A stretch of DNA of 64,000 bases. It comes from an uncultured SAR86 cluster bacterium (GTDB taxonomy: Bacteria; Pseudomonadota; Gammaproteobacteria; Magnimaribacterales; AG-339-G14). Positions 36,434-45,955 of this stretch are shown here, in pieces (position 1 is the stretch's first letter; each line of letters begins with the position of its first letter). Below the pieces are notes generated by a model. The model was not told the origin of the DNA, did not search any database, and saw only the letters and a list, made by a program, of their open reading frames with translations. The position numbers were made by a program, and so were the translations under genes. The stretch spans positions 1 through 64,000 of the forward strand of contig CACEVU010000004.1 of the NCBI GenBank assembly GCA_902563105.1, in the 5' to 3' direction.

Positions 36434-37405
36434 TTGGATTTGTCTCTTAGAGAAATAAACAAACAAAAAAAGTTTTTTGATTTTTTTTCTTCTTCTGCTC
36501 CACAAAGAATTTATATTTATGGGGACGTCGGACGAGGAAAAACTTTTCTGATGGATATGTTTTTCGAAGAAATAAAAAGTAAAAATAAAACTAGGCTTCA
36601 TTTCCACCGCTTTATGCATTACCTGCATGAAAGACTCAAAGCATTTGAAGGTGTAGTTAATCCACTGGAAAGAATCGTGAAAGAGCTTTCAAAAAAATAT
36701 AATTGTTTATGTTTCGATGAGTTTTTTGTCGAAGACATTGCAGACGCAATGTTGCTTGGAAAATTTATGCGGGAACTTTTTAAATCTAAAGTCTCGTTTG
36801 TTGCAACTTCAAACATTGCTCCACAAAATCTCTATGAAGGTGGTCTGCAAAGAAAGCTTTTTTTACCTGCAATTGAAGAAATTGAGAGTGCTTGTGAAAT
36901 TTATTATCTTGATTCCACAATTGATTTTAGATTGAGGGAACTTGAAAAGAGTGGAAGCTACTTTTATCCATTTAAAGACCATACAAAGCTTATTCAAAAA
37001 ATTTTCGATAATCTAACTCAGAATAAAAAAGAAAAAGAAAATGTTATAGAAATCAATAATAGAATAATAAATATCAACGCATTTGCTAAAGGGGTCTTGT
37101 GGGTAAATTTTGAACAAATTTGTTTATCTCCTAGAAGCGCGAGCGATTACATAGAGCTTTCAAAAGAGTTTCATACAATAATTGTTTCGGAAGTCCCAGT
37201 AATGAACACAGATGATGAAGCCAGAAGGTTTATCTCCTTTATCGATGAATGTTATGACAGAAAAGTAAAGTTAGTTATATCTGCAGCCGAACTACCTGAA
37301 AAACTTTATGTCCAATCAAGATTAAGTGAAAAATTTAAAAGAACTATTAGCAGGATGATTGAAATGCAATCAAAAGATTATCTTTCACAAGCTCATTTAG
37401 CTTGA
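36434..37405 (+). CDS. zapE: Cell division ATPase ZapE (AFG1 family)
   Basis: ATPase linked to division at the FtsZ ring under stress. Walker A IYGDVGRGKTFLMDMF, Walker B LCFDEFFVEDIADAMLLG, sensor VATSNIAPQNLYEGGLQR, and C-terminal DEARRFISFIDECYDRKVKLVISA are all typical. The listed TTG start is the first ATG/GTG/TTG in frame, but ZapE-like sequence continues upstream (LKEKYLSAVESQEISLDQAQLKLAERL), open back to 36341 without a standard start codon. An ATA at 36350 would overlap the stop of the ABM gene. Function is secure, the start is not. Confidence 0.92.
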   Translation: MDLSLREINKQKKFFDFFSSSAPQRIYIYGDVGRGKTFLMDMFFEEIKSKNKTRLHFHRFMHYLHERLKAFEGVVNPLERIVKELSKKYNCLCFDEFFVEDIADAMLLGKFMRELFKSKVSFVATSNIAPQNLYEGGLQRKLFLPAIEEIESACEIYYLDSTIDFRLRELEKSGSYFYPFKDHTKLIQKIFDNLTQNKKEKENVIEINNRIININAFAKGVLWVNFEQICLSPRSASDYIELSKEFHTIIVSEVPVMNTDDEARRFISFIDECYDRKVKLVISAAELPEKLYVQSRLSEKFKRTISRMIEMQSKDYLSQAHLA

Positions 37406-37455
37406 AAATATAACGATAGACACCATATAAATTTTATAAGTGATAACATTAAAAT

Positions 37456-37788
37456 ATGAAAGACATAGTCGAAACAAATTTTGCAATTGGCCAAGTAGTA
37501 AGACATAAACATCTTGATTTTAGAGGTGTGATTTTTGACGTAGATCCCGAATTCAACAATACCGAAGAGTGGTATCAAAGCATCCCAGCACAAATAAGAC
37601 CGAAAAAAGATCAGCCTTTTTATCACGTTTACGCTGAAAACGAAGAAGTGTTTTATACTGCGTATGTTTCTCAGCAAAATTTACTAGCAGACAATTCTCT
37701 TGAACCTGTTGCACACCCTGATGTACATGAAAATTTCGGTCCTTTTGACGGTAAAAAATACGAAATTTTACAAGTTACAAGAAACTAG
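37456..37788 (+). CDS. hspQ: Heat shock protein HspQ
   Basis: 110-aa hemimethylated-DNA-binding/HspQ protein, a specificity factor of Lon protease in enterobacteria. The pattern FAIGQVVRHKHLDFRGVIFDVDPEFNNTEEWYQSIPAQIRPKKDQPFYHVYAENEEVFYTAYVSQQNL is unmistakable. ATG 37456 gives MKDIVETNF. It converges with the aminotransferase gene, overlapping by 4 nt. Confidence 0.95.
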   Translation: MKDIVETNFAIGQVVRHKHLDFRGVIFDVDPEFNNTEEWYQSIPAQIRPKKDQPFYHVYAENEEVFYTAYVSQQNLLADNSLEPVAHPDVHENFGPFDGKKYEILQVTRN

Positions 37789-38999
37789 CTTTCTGCTTCT
37801 GCCAATAGAACACACAGACAGAATAAATCCATAGCCTCTGATAAATCCTTTAGTTCAACTTGAGAAGGAGCAATCCTGATATTCTTGTTATCCAGATCCC
37901 TTCCATATGGAAAAGTTGCTCCAAGAGGGGTTAATTTTAAACCCGCTTCAAGGCATAAATTATGAATTTTAGAAGCTTTTCCAGTCAAAGAATCAAAAGA
38001 TATAAAATAACCTCCTTTGGGCTGAGTCCATTTTGCTATCTCTGGAGGTAAGAATCCTAATTTTTCTTCAACAAGGTCAAATTTAGGCTTCAGAATTACA
38101 GCTAGTTTTTTCATGTGTTCGGTTAAAGCTTTTTTTGAAGGAAAGCCTCGAACATGTCTTGCCTGGTTTACCTTATCGGAGCCTAGAGAAAATTTAGAAA
38201 AATATTCTATAAAATTTTTCATATTTTCTGGGGACAATGAAATAAAAGCCAGTCCAGATCCTGCTAAAGATATTTTACTAGTACTCCCCAGCATGACTAA
38301 GGAGTCATGAGAATTATTTTCTATAAATATCTTTTCTATATTGGGAAGTTTTTTTGTAGGTGCAAAATCATGAATGGCATATGCGTTATCGAAAATTATC
38401 TTAAAGTCTTTTTTTGAAATTCTTGCTAAACCTTCAATGGTATCTTTGGAATAAGTTTCACCAGTAGGATTTGAATGTTTTGGAACGCAAATTATTCCTT
38501 TAATGGTCTCATCTGTTTCTAATAAATTTTCTATTAAATTCAAATCAGGGCCGTCTCCTAAAAGGGGAACGGGAATCATCTTGATGCCGATTTTTTCAAG
38601 CATTGCAAAGTGTCTGTCATATCCTGGCACTGGACATAAAAAAGTAATCTTTTTTAGATCCTTCCAAGGAACTTGGCCGCTGCCATGAAATATTAGACTA
38701 TGCAGATAATGTCCCATGAGAGTTAAACTGCTTGTGCCGTTTACAAGAATATTTTTCGGATCTGAATTGAGTATCCATCCGCCTAGTTTCCTTGCTGAGG
38801 GAAGGCCTTCTAATAGTCCATAATTTCTAACGTCAGTCTTATCCTGAATAAAATTTCTTTTTAAGACAGTCTCTAAATGGTTTGATAAATCTAATTGTTT
38901 TGCTGCGGGTCTTCCTCTGGTTAGATCTAAAGTTTTTTTAGATTTTTTAAATGTCTGATACTTTTTTTTTAATTCAGATACTTCGAGATTGCTTTGCAT
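37785..38999 (-). CDS. Type Ic aspartate aminotransferase-like protein
   Basis: 404-aa fold-type I PLP enzyme. It belongs to the less common subgroup Ic aspartate aminotransferases: LDLTRGRPAAKQLDLS at the N-terminus, VRNYGLLEGLPSARKLGG, KGIICVPKHSNPTGETYS, the PLP-lysine block MLGSTSKISLAGSGLAFIS, and NIRIAPSQ with the carboxylate-binding Arg. The substrate is probably aspartate/2-oxoglutarate, by family only. It may share a transcript with the HAD gene 9 nt upstream. Confidence 0.87.
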   Translation of the reverse strand: MQSNLEVSELKKKYQTFKKSKKTLDLTRGRPAAKQLDLSNHLETVLKRNFIQDKTDVRNYGLLEGLPSARKLGGWILNSDPKNILVNGTSSLTLMGHYLHSLIFHGSGQVPWKDLKKITFLCPVPGYDRHFAMLEKIGIKMIPVPLLGDGPDLNLIENLLETDETIKGIICVPKHSNPTGETYSKDTIEGLARISKKDFKIIFDNAYAIHDFAPTKKLPNIEKIFIENNSHDSLVMLGSTSKISLAGSGLAFISLSPENMKNFIEYFSKFSLGSDKVNQARHVRGFPSKKALTEHMKKLAVILKPKFDLVEEKLGFLPPEIAKWTQPKGGYFISFDSLTGKASKIHNLCLEAGLKLTPLGATFPYGRDLDNKNIRIAPSQVELKDLSEAMDLFCLCVLLAEAES

Positions 39000-39008
39000 A
39001 TTATTTCT

Positions 39009-39656
39009 TCACCTCTGAATAATTTTTAAATTTTTATTCTCTCCAAGTTTTTTAAGTCTTTCATCTGGTGAGACTAGTATAGAATTTTTACATTTCTCAA
39101 CCAATGGTAAATCATGGATAGAATCAGTATAGAATGTTGCTTCATCAAGATTGAATTTTTTTTCAATACACCATTTTTTTACATTAATCAGTTTTCCCGA
39201 TTCAAAATTAGGCTCTCCAACAGTATTACCAGTAACTTTATTATTGATAAACTCTGTTTTAGTTCCTATGTGATCATTTACTTTAAAATAATTAGCAAAT
39301 CCCCTTACTATAAAGTCTAAAGCCCCAGAAGCTATTAGTAGGTTTTCATTGTTATGTTTGTCCAAGAGTTTAAAGGTTAGATTATCTATTAATATATCTT
39401 TTGTAGAATCAATGAAATTCAGAACTAATTCGTCAACTTCTTTTTTTTCTTTTCCAATCAACGGAAATAATAGAAATTTCATATATTCTTTGAAATTTAA
39501 ATTTCCTGACCGATAATCTAGATCAAATTTTTTTATTTTTTGGAGATAGAATTCCTCATCCAACATACCTTGTTTAACAATGTATTTAGTGAAATGAAAC
39601 TCACTATCGCCAGACAATAAGGTGTCGTCCAAATCAAAAATTACTAAGTTAGCCAT
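39009..39656 (-). CDS. HAD-family (IB) phosphatase
   Basis: 215-aa haloacid dehalogenase-type hydrolase of the SerB-like IB subclass: motif I IFDLDDTLLSGDSE, motif II LLIASGALDFI, motif III lysine near GKLINVKKW, motif IV FYTDSIHDLPLVEKC. Substrate unknown; phosphoserine or another small phosphomonoester is possible. Directly coupled to rppH upstream (start and stop share a base). Confidence 0.88.
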   Translation of the reverse strand: MANLVIFDLDDTLLSGDSEFHFTKYIVKQGMLDEEFYLQKIKKFDLDYRSGNLNFKEYMKFLLFPLIGKEKKEVDELVLNFIDSTKDILIDNLTFKLLDKHNNENLLIASGALDFIVRGFANYFKVNDHIGTKTEFINNKVTGNTVGEPNFESGKLINVKKWCIEKKFNLDEATFYTDSIHDLPLVEKCKNSILVSPDERLKKLGENKNLKIIQR

Positions 39657-40126
39657 TAATTAAGAAAGTCTTTAAATTCATTTAAGGCTTTTCGATACAC
39701 ATTTTTTTTAAAATCTACAACCTTATGTAAAGGATACCAAAATGTAACCCAATTGAAGTCATCAAATTCAGGGTTACTTTCCTTGGTTAAATTTATCTCT
39801 CCAGAAACTAATTTAAGTAAAAAGTATTTTTGCGCTTGTCCTTTAAATTTTCCACCTAAAACCATTGAGCGAATATTTGGAGGTATGTCATAGTAAAAAA
39901 GACCCTTACTTTGAGCTGTTATAGTTACTTGTTCCGGGAGTAATCCAACTTCTTCGTTTAGTTCTCTGTACATGGCTTGAGTAATATCTTCTTCATCATC
40001 AACGCCGCCTTGAGGAAACTGCCAATTTTCAGAATTTTTCCTTCTGCAAAATAAAACTTTATTTTCTTCATTATAAACGATCATAGCGACATTCAATCTA
40101 TAACCTGATTTTGGTGCTTCAGTCAT
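39656..40126 (-). CDS. rppH: RNA pyrophosphohydrolase RppH
   Basis: Nudix hydrolase that removes pyrophosphate from 5' ends of mRNA and so starts decay. The 156 aa begin with GYRLNVAMIVYNEENKVLFCRRKNSENWQFPQGGVDDEEDITQAMYRELNEEVGL, a complete Nudix box in the characteristic WQFPQGG context of RppH. It overlaps the NRDE gene upstream (4 nt) and the HAD gene downstream (1 nt). Confidence 0.95.
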   Translation of the reverse strand: MTEAPKSGYRLNVAMIVYNEENKVLFCRRKNSENWQFPQGGVDDEEDITQAMYRELNEEVGLLPEQVTITAQSKGLFYYDIPPNIRSMVLGGKFKGQAQKYFLLKLVSGEINLTKESNPEFDDFNWVTFWYPLHKVVDFKKNVYRKALNEFKDFLN

Positions 40127-40893
40127 AGTATGTTTATTTCAAATTTATTAGCGTCCTTTATTTGGCTATTTTTATCAAAGGTTGTTTCAAGAATTTCTGC
40201 TTTATTATTTTGATCGATGGTGATTGTAGTTGTAGATCTTGTTCCATAGATATCCGTTTCAATAAATCTATAAGGAAACTCTTCTCCATGATTTTCTTTG
40301 GTAAAAGCTTTTGAAAATTCTAAAGGTTCATTTTTTGGTAACTGCATCATTTTAAAAAGACTTTTACTTGAAATATTTGAATCTAGAATATTTTTAAAAT
40401 CTTTTTCAGCGCTTTTTAATTTTTCAGATTGTTGTTCTAAAGGTCTATTTCCAATCGCATAAGTTATTCCTTCATCTAATTTTTTTTCTAGACCCCTATT
40501 GGAACAAACAATTGCTTCTTGCCCATCAAATAAAATTAAATTAAAACCCTGATAGTTCAATCCTTTAAAAGTATTAATGTACTCCCCAGCCGTATAATCA
40601 GACATGACAAAGTTTTTGACTAAATCACCTCGGCTGGATAATTCTTCTAAAGATTTATGTCTCGTACTTAAAGAGGTAAATTCTTTAACATTAGTCACAG
40701 CTGCAAATTTTCCAAATTCAGTCATTGCCATCCAAGTTCCGTCAAAGTTTTTATCTTTACCCGCTAAAACTTTTGGATTTGTTTGCCACCAGTGCATGTT
40801 CACAGTAGGTCGATCGTAAAACTCATCTCTATTAGAAGAGAGAACTAATTTGTAACTTTTATTGGGTTTGATTGATAAAACGATAAGACACAT
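40123..40893 (-). CDS. NRDE/TANGO2 family protein
   Basis: 256-aa protein with the N-terminal nucleophile-like start MCLIVLSIKPNKSYKLVLSSNRDEFYDRPT (the Asn-Arg-Asp-Glu signature), WMAMTEFGKFAAVTNVKEF, and the C-terminal YGTRSTTTITID. TANGO2 homologues have been linked to heme or lipid handling, but the bacterial role is unclear. First gene of the NRDE-rppH-HAD-aminotransferase run on the minus strand. Confidence 0.88.
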   Translation of the reverse strand: MCLIVLSIKPNKSYKLVLSSNRDEFYDRPTVNMHWWQTNPKVLAGKDKNFDGTWMAMTEFGKFAAVTNVKEFTSLSTRHKSLEELSSRGDLVKNFVMSDYTAGEYINTFKGLNYQGFNLILFDGQEAIVCSNRGLEKKLDEGITYAIGNRPLEQQSEKLKSAEKDFKNILDSNISSKSLFKMMQLPKNEPLEFSKAFTKENHGEEFPYRFIETDIYGTRSTTTITIDQNNKAEILETTFDKNSQIKDANKFEINIL

Positions 40894-40947
40894 AAAAAAG
40901 GAAAAAGTTTATCAGACACTTTTTATGAGGGATAATCATATTTTTAC

Positions 40948-41748
40948 ATGTTTGAATTTTTTCTTGGCCTAGTTTTTTTGGGCATCTTTGCCGGCCTTCT
41001 TTCTGGATTCTTTGGAATAGGGAGCGGAGTAATTTTAGTACCTGCCTACGTATTCTTATTTAACTTGCTAGATGTACCACAAGAAGTTATTCCGCTTCTC
41101 GCAACGGGAACATCTATGACCACTATGGCGATTACCATTCCCATGGCAGCAATTGTTCATTACAAAAATAGTAACGTTGAGCTGGACATTGTAAAAAAAA
41201 TGTTTTGGGTGGCTTTTGCGATGACTTTTTTTGGGAGATATATTGCGCTTTTCTTCGAAAGCTCAACTTTGCAAATAATAATTGCTATTTCCTTGATCCT
41301 AGCGGCCTTTCAAATTGCTTTCGATTTTAAGCCCAAATCAAAGAATATATCTAAAAGTAATTTGGAATTAGTCGTTGTTGCTGCTCTTTTAGGTTTAATC
41401 ACATCTTTTGTAGGCATCGGGGGTGGAATTCTAATGATTCCATATTTCTTATACAAGGGCTTAAATCCTCATAAAGCAATTGGAACATCTTCTGTTATGG
41501 GTTTTGCGTTAGCAACTTCGGGAGCTTTAGGCTCTCTTCTATTTGCCCCTATAGAATCAAAGGAAATGCAATTTTTTGTTGGCTCGGCTTTTATTCCTGC
41601 AGTAGTAATTACTGGTCTATCAAGTATTTATTTTGCTCGTTTGGGAGCTAATCTATCAGCTAAAACAGAAAGTAAATACTTAAAATTTGCTTTTTCAGTT
41701 CTGATTATCATTGCCGCTTCACGAGTTTTTTACATTACCTTTGTATGA
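40948..41748 (+). CDS. TauE/SafE-type sulfite exporter family permease
   Basis: 266-aa membrane protein with about eight helices in two related halves: GIFAGLLSGFFGIGSGVILVPAYVFLFNLL and LGLITSFVGIGGGILMIPYFLYKGLNPHKAIGTSSVMGFALA. This repeat is diagnostic of TauE/SafE permeases (anion exporters such as sulfite or sulfonates); the solute is unknown. It overlaps lgt by 4 nt (ATGA). Confidence 0.9.
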   Translation: MFEFFLGLVFLGIFAGLLSGFFGIGSGVILVPAYVFLFNLLDVPQEVIPLLATGTSMTTMAITIPMAAIVHYKNSNVELDIVKKMFWVAFAMTFFGRYIALFFESSTLQIIIAISLILAAFQIAFDFKPKSKNISKSNLELVVVAALLGLITSFVGIGGGILMIPYFLYKGLNPHKAIGTSSVMGFALATSGALGSLLFAPIESKEMQFFVGSAFIPAVVITGLSSIYFARLGANLSAKTESKYLKFAFSVLIIIAASRVFYITFV

Positions 41749-42548
41749 TTGTAAATATAGATCCAGTCGCGTTTTACCTGCCAATTCCATTTATTGGTTC
41801 TTGGCCTATTTATTGGTATGGCATTTCCTGGTTGATAGCAATCTTAGCTATAAATTATTCAGCAAAACTCTATGCTAATTCTAATGACGAAATTAATAAA
41901 AAAGTGATAGATGATTTCATTTTCTATGGTGTTTTGGGAGCAATTCTTGGAGGGAGGATTGGTTATATGTTCTTCTACGGTGTAGAGGCTTTAATTAGAG
42001 ACCCAGCAGCAATTTTCAGGATTTGGGAAGGAGGATTGTCCTTTCATGGAGGTTTAATCGGAGTATTGGTTAGCTTTTTTCTATTTTCTTCATCTAGAAA
42101 AATTTCTTTTTTTAAACTTGCTGATCACATGGCAATATTTTTACCTTTAGGATTAGGATCTGTAAGAATCGGAAATTTTCTTGGCGGAGAACTTTTAGGA
42201 AGGCCAACCGACGTTTCCTGGGGAATAATTTATTCAGTCGATTCATTAGGTTTAACTAGACACCCTTCACAACTTTATCAAGCTTTTTCTGAAGGATTAG
42301 TAATGTTCATAATTCTGTTTTTAGTCGCTAAAAAGAATCCTCCTAAGATGTTTTTGTCAGGCTTATTTTTATTTTTGTATGGTTTTTTCAGAACCATAAC
42401 AGAAAATTTCAGGACTCCAGACGCTCATATTGGATTTGATTTTTTTGATACTTTAACTAGAGGTCAGCTGCTGTCTTTCCCCATGATTATTTTTGGTATA
42501 GTTTTAATATATTTAAGTTTAAAAAAAAGAAATGAAGCAGTATCTTGA
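41745..42548 (+). CDS. lgt: Prolipoprotein diacylglyceryl transferase
   Basis: Membrane enzyme that transfers diacylglycerol to the lipobox cysteine of prolipoproteins. The 267 aa include [45 protein letters not shown], and the signature [26 protein letters not shown]. It would process lipoproteins such as the small one at 22809. The 3' end overlaps thyA by 17 nt, with the thyA ATG inside. Confidence 0.96.
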   Translation: MIVNIDPVAFYLPIPFIGSWPIYWYGISWLIAILAINYSAKLYANSNDEINKKVIDDFIFYGVLGAILGGRIGYMFFYGVEALIRDPAAIFRIWEGGLSFHGGLIGVLVSFFLFSSSRKISFFKLADHMAIFLPLGLGSVRIGNFLGGELLGRPTDVSWGIIYSVDSLGLTRHPSQLYQAFSEGLVMFIILFLVAKKNPPKMFLSGLFLFLYGFFRTITENFRTPDAHIGFDFFDTLTRGQLLSFPMIIFGIVLIYLSLKKRNEAVS

Positions 42549-43326
42549 ATTAATTGAAAAAATTCTTAATGAGGGAATCGAGAGATCAGATAGGACAGGC
42601 ACAGGAAGAAAAAGTATCTTTGGTCATCAAATGCAATTTGATCTTGATGAAGGCTTCCCTTTGGTTACTACAAAAAAAGTCCACTTAAAATCAATTATTC
42701 ACGAGTTAATTTGGTTTCTGGCAGGATCAACTAACATAAAATACTTGAAAGATAATGGCGTGTCTATTTGGGACGAATGGGCCGATGAAAATGGTGAATT
42801 AGGTCCTGTTTATGGTGCACAGTGGCGTTCGTGGCCAAATCCTGATGGAAGTTCTACGGATCAAATCAAAAGCTTAGTTAAAAATATTAAATCAAATCCG
42901 AATTCAACCAGACATATAGTGAGTGCTTGGAATCCTAGTCAGGTTGATGAAATGGCTCTTCCGCCATGTCATGCATTGTTTCAGTTTTTTGTTGCCGACT
43001 CGAAACTATCTTGTCAGCTTTATCAAAGAAGTGCAGACGTATTTTTAGGAGTTCCTTTTAATATTGCCTCCTATGCTTTATTGACTTTAATGATTGCTCA
43101 AGTATGTGGGCTCAAGCCAGGCAAGTTTGTCCATACATTAGGTGATGCCCATTTGTATTTGAATCATCTGGAACAGGCCAAACTACAAATTACTAGAGAG
43201 CCATTAAAGTTGCCTTCTATCAAAATAAACTCTTCCATAAATAATCTTGAAGACTTTGTTTATGCAGACTTTAAAATTTTAAATTACGAAAGTCATCCTG
43301 CTATTTCAGCTCCAATATCAGTTTAA
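42532..43326 (+). CDS. thyA: Thymidylate synthase
   Basis: Methylates dUMP to dTMP with methylene-THF. The 264 aa have [18 protein letters not shown], the catalytic cysteine in [35 protein letters not shown] and the end [13 protein letters not shown]. It shares one base with the folA start (TAATG), so the enzyme that makes dihydrofolate is coupled to the one that recycles it. Confidence 0.97.
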   Translation: MKQYLELIEKILNEGIERSDRTGTGRKSIFGHQMQFDLDEGFPLVTTKKVHLKSIIHELIWFLAGSTNIKYLKDNGVSIWDEWADENGELGPVYGAQWRSWPNPDGSSTDQIKSLVKNIKSNPNSTRHIVSAWNPSQVDEMALPPCHALFQFFVADSKLSCQLYQRSADVFLGVPFNIASYALLTLMIAQVCGLKPGKFVHTLGDAHLYLNHLEQAKLQITREPLKLPSIKINSSINNLEDFVYADFKILNYESHPAISAPISV

Positions 43327-43817
43327 TGTCAATAAATCTTATCTGTGCTCTTTCTAAAAATAATATCATTGGAATAAACAATAAACTTCCTTGGAATATC
43401 TCTGAAGACTTAAAAAGATTTAAAGATTTAACAAGCGAAAACTGGATAGTCATGGGAAGAAAAACTTTTGATTCGATTGGGAGGCCTCTTCCTAATAGAA
43501 GGAACGTCATCCTAAGTGAGAATTTAGATCTTAAAATATCCGGAGCAGAAGTTTTACACTCTCCTCAAGAAGTTCTTAATTTGTATTATGCTGATGGTGA
43601 TGAAAAAGATCTTTTTGTGATTGGAGGAACTTTTATCTACAAAATATTTATTAAACACTGTGACTACTTAAATATTACCTACGTTGATAAAGAGTACGAG
43701 GGAGACGCTTATTTTCCAAAAATCAACTGGAACGAATGGAGTTTAGAGAATGAAGTAAAAAGCTATGACGAAGGGGAAAAGGCAGATTTTTATTTTAGAG
43801 ATTTTAAAAGGATTTAA
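43326..43817 (+). CDS. folA: Dihydrofolate reductase
   Basis: Reduces dihydrofolate to tetrahydrofolate. 163 aa: LICALSKNNIIGINNKLPWNISEDLKRFKDLT, IVMGRKTFDSIGRPLPNRRNVILS, and the glycine pair LFVIGGTFIYKIF followed by ITYVDKEYEGDAYFP. The Met20-loop and Asp/Glu catalytic region (EDLKRF) are regular. It converges with the TPR gene, overlapping by 4 nt. Confidence 0.96.
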   Translation: MSINLICALSKNNIIGINNKLPWNISEDLKRFKDLTSENWIVMGRKTFDSIGRPLPNRRNVILSENLDLKISGAEVLHSPQEVLNLYYADGDEKDLFVIGGTFIYKIFIKHCDYLNITYVDKEYEGDAYFPKINWNEWSLENEVKSYDEGEKADFYFRDFKRI

Positions 43818-45205
43818 CTTTCTTCTTCCAAGTCTTTGATCCTTAGTTCAAGCATTTCTACCCTTTTCTTTTCTTTCTCAGTATATGTCAGCCAATTCAA
43901 AGCTTGTGTTCTCAACTTGTCTTGTCTTTTTTCCTTTGCTTCTTTGTCTTTAATTTTAATGTCAGATAATCTATCTATCGCTGTTCTAAAGAATTTAGTT
44001 GCATCTTCAAAATCTTGCAATTCATAGGCAACTTGTCCTAAGAGAATATTAACCGTGACGGGATCTTTTAGTTTCCCTTTCTTAAGTCCTAGTTGAAGAG
44101 CTTGTTTTGCTTTTTTGTACCTATCTGTAGCTAAATAGATCTGGCCCAGAAAAACATATAATTCGCCTTCTTCTGATTTAAGTGCAGCCTTCTCGTAAAC
44201 CGGTTCAGCTTTATCCAATTCTTGTGCCATGTGCCATCCTTGAGCTAAATATTTAAGGTGTTTTTCGTTTTCTTTTACAAAATCGTTTTCAATACCATAA
44301 TTTATTACTCTGGCTGCTTTAAGAGGAGCATCAGCTCTCATTAATAGTTGATATAGAGAAACGTACTCTGTTTCTTTATCTAAAAGTCTTTGGTCGTGGG
44401 CAGCTTCTAAAGCGGATAGCTGTTTTGTTTCTTTTTTAAGTTCGCCATACACACCAGAAAGTTGTGTCCAATATCTTTTTTTAGGATAAAACCTCACTAA
44501 CTCCTCAAATAATGGAAGCATATCTTCTATCCTCTCATTTTCATTGTACAAAGCAACTAACAAATTGTAAGTAGATTCTTTGGGTTTTGATTTGTTTGCT
44601 TTGGCAACGCAAAGTGCTTTTTCAGAAAAATTCAGCGCTTTCTTTTTTTCTTTAAGTTGCCAGTAGGAAGCTGCAATGATGTCAAAACCTAAAGAGCTCG
44701 GATTGGTTTCCATTGAGATCCATTGTTCCATATAGTCTATTGCGGTGTTGTAACTTCCCTCTGCATAAGAAAGTTGTCCTAGCATTGAGATAACATTTGA
44801 TTTTAACCTAGGATCAGCATCTTCAATGGAAAGGAATTTTTTATAATTTCTTTTTGCGGATTTCAAATCATCGTTTACTGAATCAATGTAGGCAAAATAG
44901 TAATACATTTGGGCTTTATCGGATTCCGTTAGTCCGTTATCGGATTCCATTTTTAAAAGAACATTTTTTGCCTTTATAAGATCTTCGTTTTCAGCTTGTA
45001 AGAAAGGAAAAAGTTCCTTTAAATATTTTTGAGCTTGTTTACTGGGTAATTTTGCAACTTGTCTTTTAGGCTTTGAAAGTTCTGAACCAAGACATTTTTT
45101 CAAGGTGTATCCAGGGAAATCAAATTTAGTTTGTTCAGCATCACCTTTATTTTGTAAAAAAACATGATTTGAAAATAAAAATAGAATTAAAAATAATCTA
45201 ACCAT
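43814..45205 (-). CDS. Secreted TPR-repeat protein of the TonB operon
   Basis: 463 aa with an N-terminal signal sequence (MVRLFLILFLFSNHVFL) and a long series of tetratricopeptide-like helices: SDKAQMYYYFAYIDSVNDDLKSAKRNYKKFL, GQLSYAEGSYNTAIDYMEQWI, FLGQIYLATDRYKKAKQALQLGLKKG, LGQVAYELQDFEDATKFFRTAI. It ends in a charged coiled-coil tail. It is the last gene of the DUF3450-ExbB-ExbB-ExbD-TonB set, and probably a periplasmic scaffold for it; TPR genes accompany TonB2-type systems elsewhere. Confidence 0.85.
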   Translation of the reverse strand: MVRLFLILFLFSNHVFLQNKGDAEQTKFDFPGYTLKKCLGSELSKPKRQVAKLPSKQAQKYLKELFPFLQAENEDLIKAKNVLLKMESDNGLTESDKAQMYYYFAYIDSVNDDLKSAKRNYKKFLSIEDADPRLKSNVISMLGQLSYAEGSYNTAIDYMEQWISMETNPSSLGFDIIAASYWQLKEKKKALNFSEKALCVAKANKSKPKESTYNLLVALYNENERIEDMLPLFEELVRFYPKKRYWTQLSGVYGELKKETKQLSALEAAHDQRLLDKETEYVSLYQLLMRADAPLKAARVINYGIENDFVKENEKHLKYLAQGWHMAQELDKAEPVYEKAALKSEEGELYVFLGQIYLATDRYKKAKQALQLGLKKGKLKDPVTVNILLGQVAYELQDFEDATKFFRTAIDRLSDIKIKDKEAKEKRQDKLRTQALNWLTYTEKEKKRVEMLELRIKDLEEES

Positions 45206-45208
45206 AGC

Positions 45209-45955
45209 TTACCCCTGTATTCCTCTGCAATTTTCAGGAACGTATCCTGGACCTTTTCCTTCTCCTTCAAGAACAAAAGTTATTCTTTGAGTTACTCCTT
45301 CTACTTCCACTGCATTTCCATCTCTTATGAGTGGTTTATATTTATATCTTAACGCAGCTCTTATTGCAGCTCTATCAAAAATTCCTTTAGGAATAGACTG
45401 AACTACTTCTGGATCTCTTACCGATCCTACTTCAGTAACTACATACTTGAGAACCACACAACCCTCTATACCTCTTTCAGCAGCCCTTCTTGGATATTGA
45501 GGCGGAACTTGAAAGATTGGAACATATGAACCATCCATGAAAACACCAGATCTTCTTTTCTTAAAGTTAAGATTTGGAGTAACTGATTGATCAAGTAATT
45601 CCTCGATATTTTCAATATCAACTTCAGGAGGCAATTGATCGGGCTCTGGCTCTGCCTCATCTGGTCTTTCAACTGAATCAATTAGTTCTGGATCTCTAAC
45701 CGGCATGACAACGTCAACGATTTTTCTCAAATTAGATTCATCTAAAGATACCTCTCCAGTTGCAATCAATAAAGCCATTAGCAATATTGATGCAAATGAA
45801 ACAACAGTTCCTCCGGCAGCAGCAAGACCATATTTTTGGTAAGGACTATCATCGTCAATAATTTTTCTGAGAGAAAAAGAGTTTTCCTCTTTCAGTTGTA
45901 ACTCTGAAATTCTATAAAAAAATTTAGAAAAAATTTTTCTGAGTAGTTTTTGCAT
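45209..45955 (-). CDS. tonB: TonB family energy transducer
   Basis: 248-aa inner-membrane protein. One membrane helix (YGLAAAGGTVVSFASILLMALLIA) follows a ~50-residue cytoplasmic N-terminus; then a short acidic/Pro spacer (PDEAEPEPDQLPPEVD) and a C-terminal TonB domain: VPPQYPRRAAERGIEGCVVLKYVVTEVGSVRDPEVVQSIPKGIFDRAAIRAALRYKYKP. The spacer is much shorter than in E. coli TonB. It links ExbB/ExbD to outer-membrane receptors. Confidence 0.92.
   Translation of the reverse strand: MQKLLRKIFSKFFYRISELQLKEENSFSLRKIIDDDSPYQKYGLAAAGGTVVSFASILLMALLIATGEVSLDESNLRKIVDVVMPVRDPELIDSVERPDEAEPEPDQLPPEVDIENIEELLDQSVTPNLNFKKRRSGVFMDGSYVPIFQVPPQYPRRAAERGIEGCVVLKYVVTEVGSVRDPEVVQSIPKGIFDRAAIRAALRYKYKPLIRDGNAVEVEGVTQRITFVLEGEGKGPGYVPENCRGIQG

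Noticed and set aside
37393-37677. 94-aa minus-strand ORF over hspQ
   Set aside because: hspQ on the plus strand is unmistakable and the reverse frame has no start context or family.
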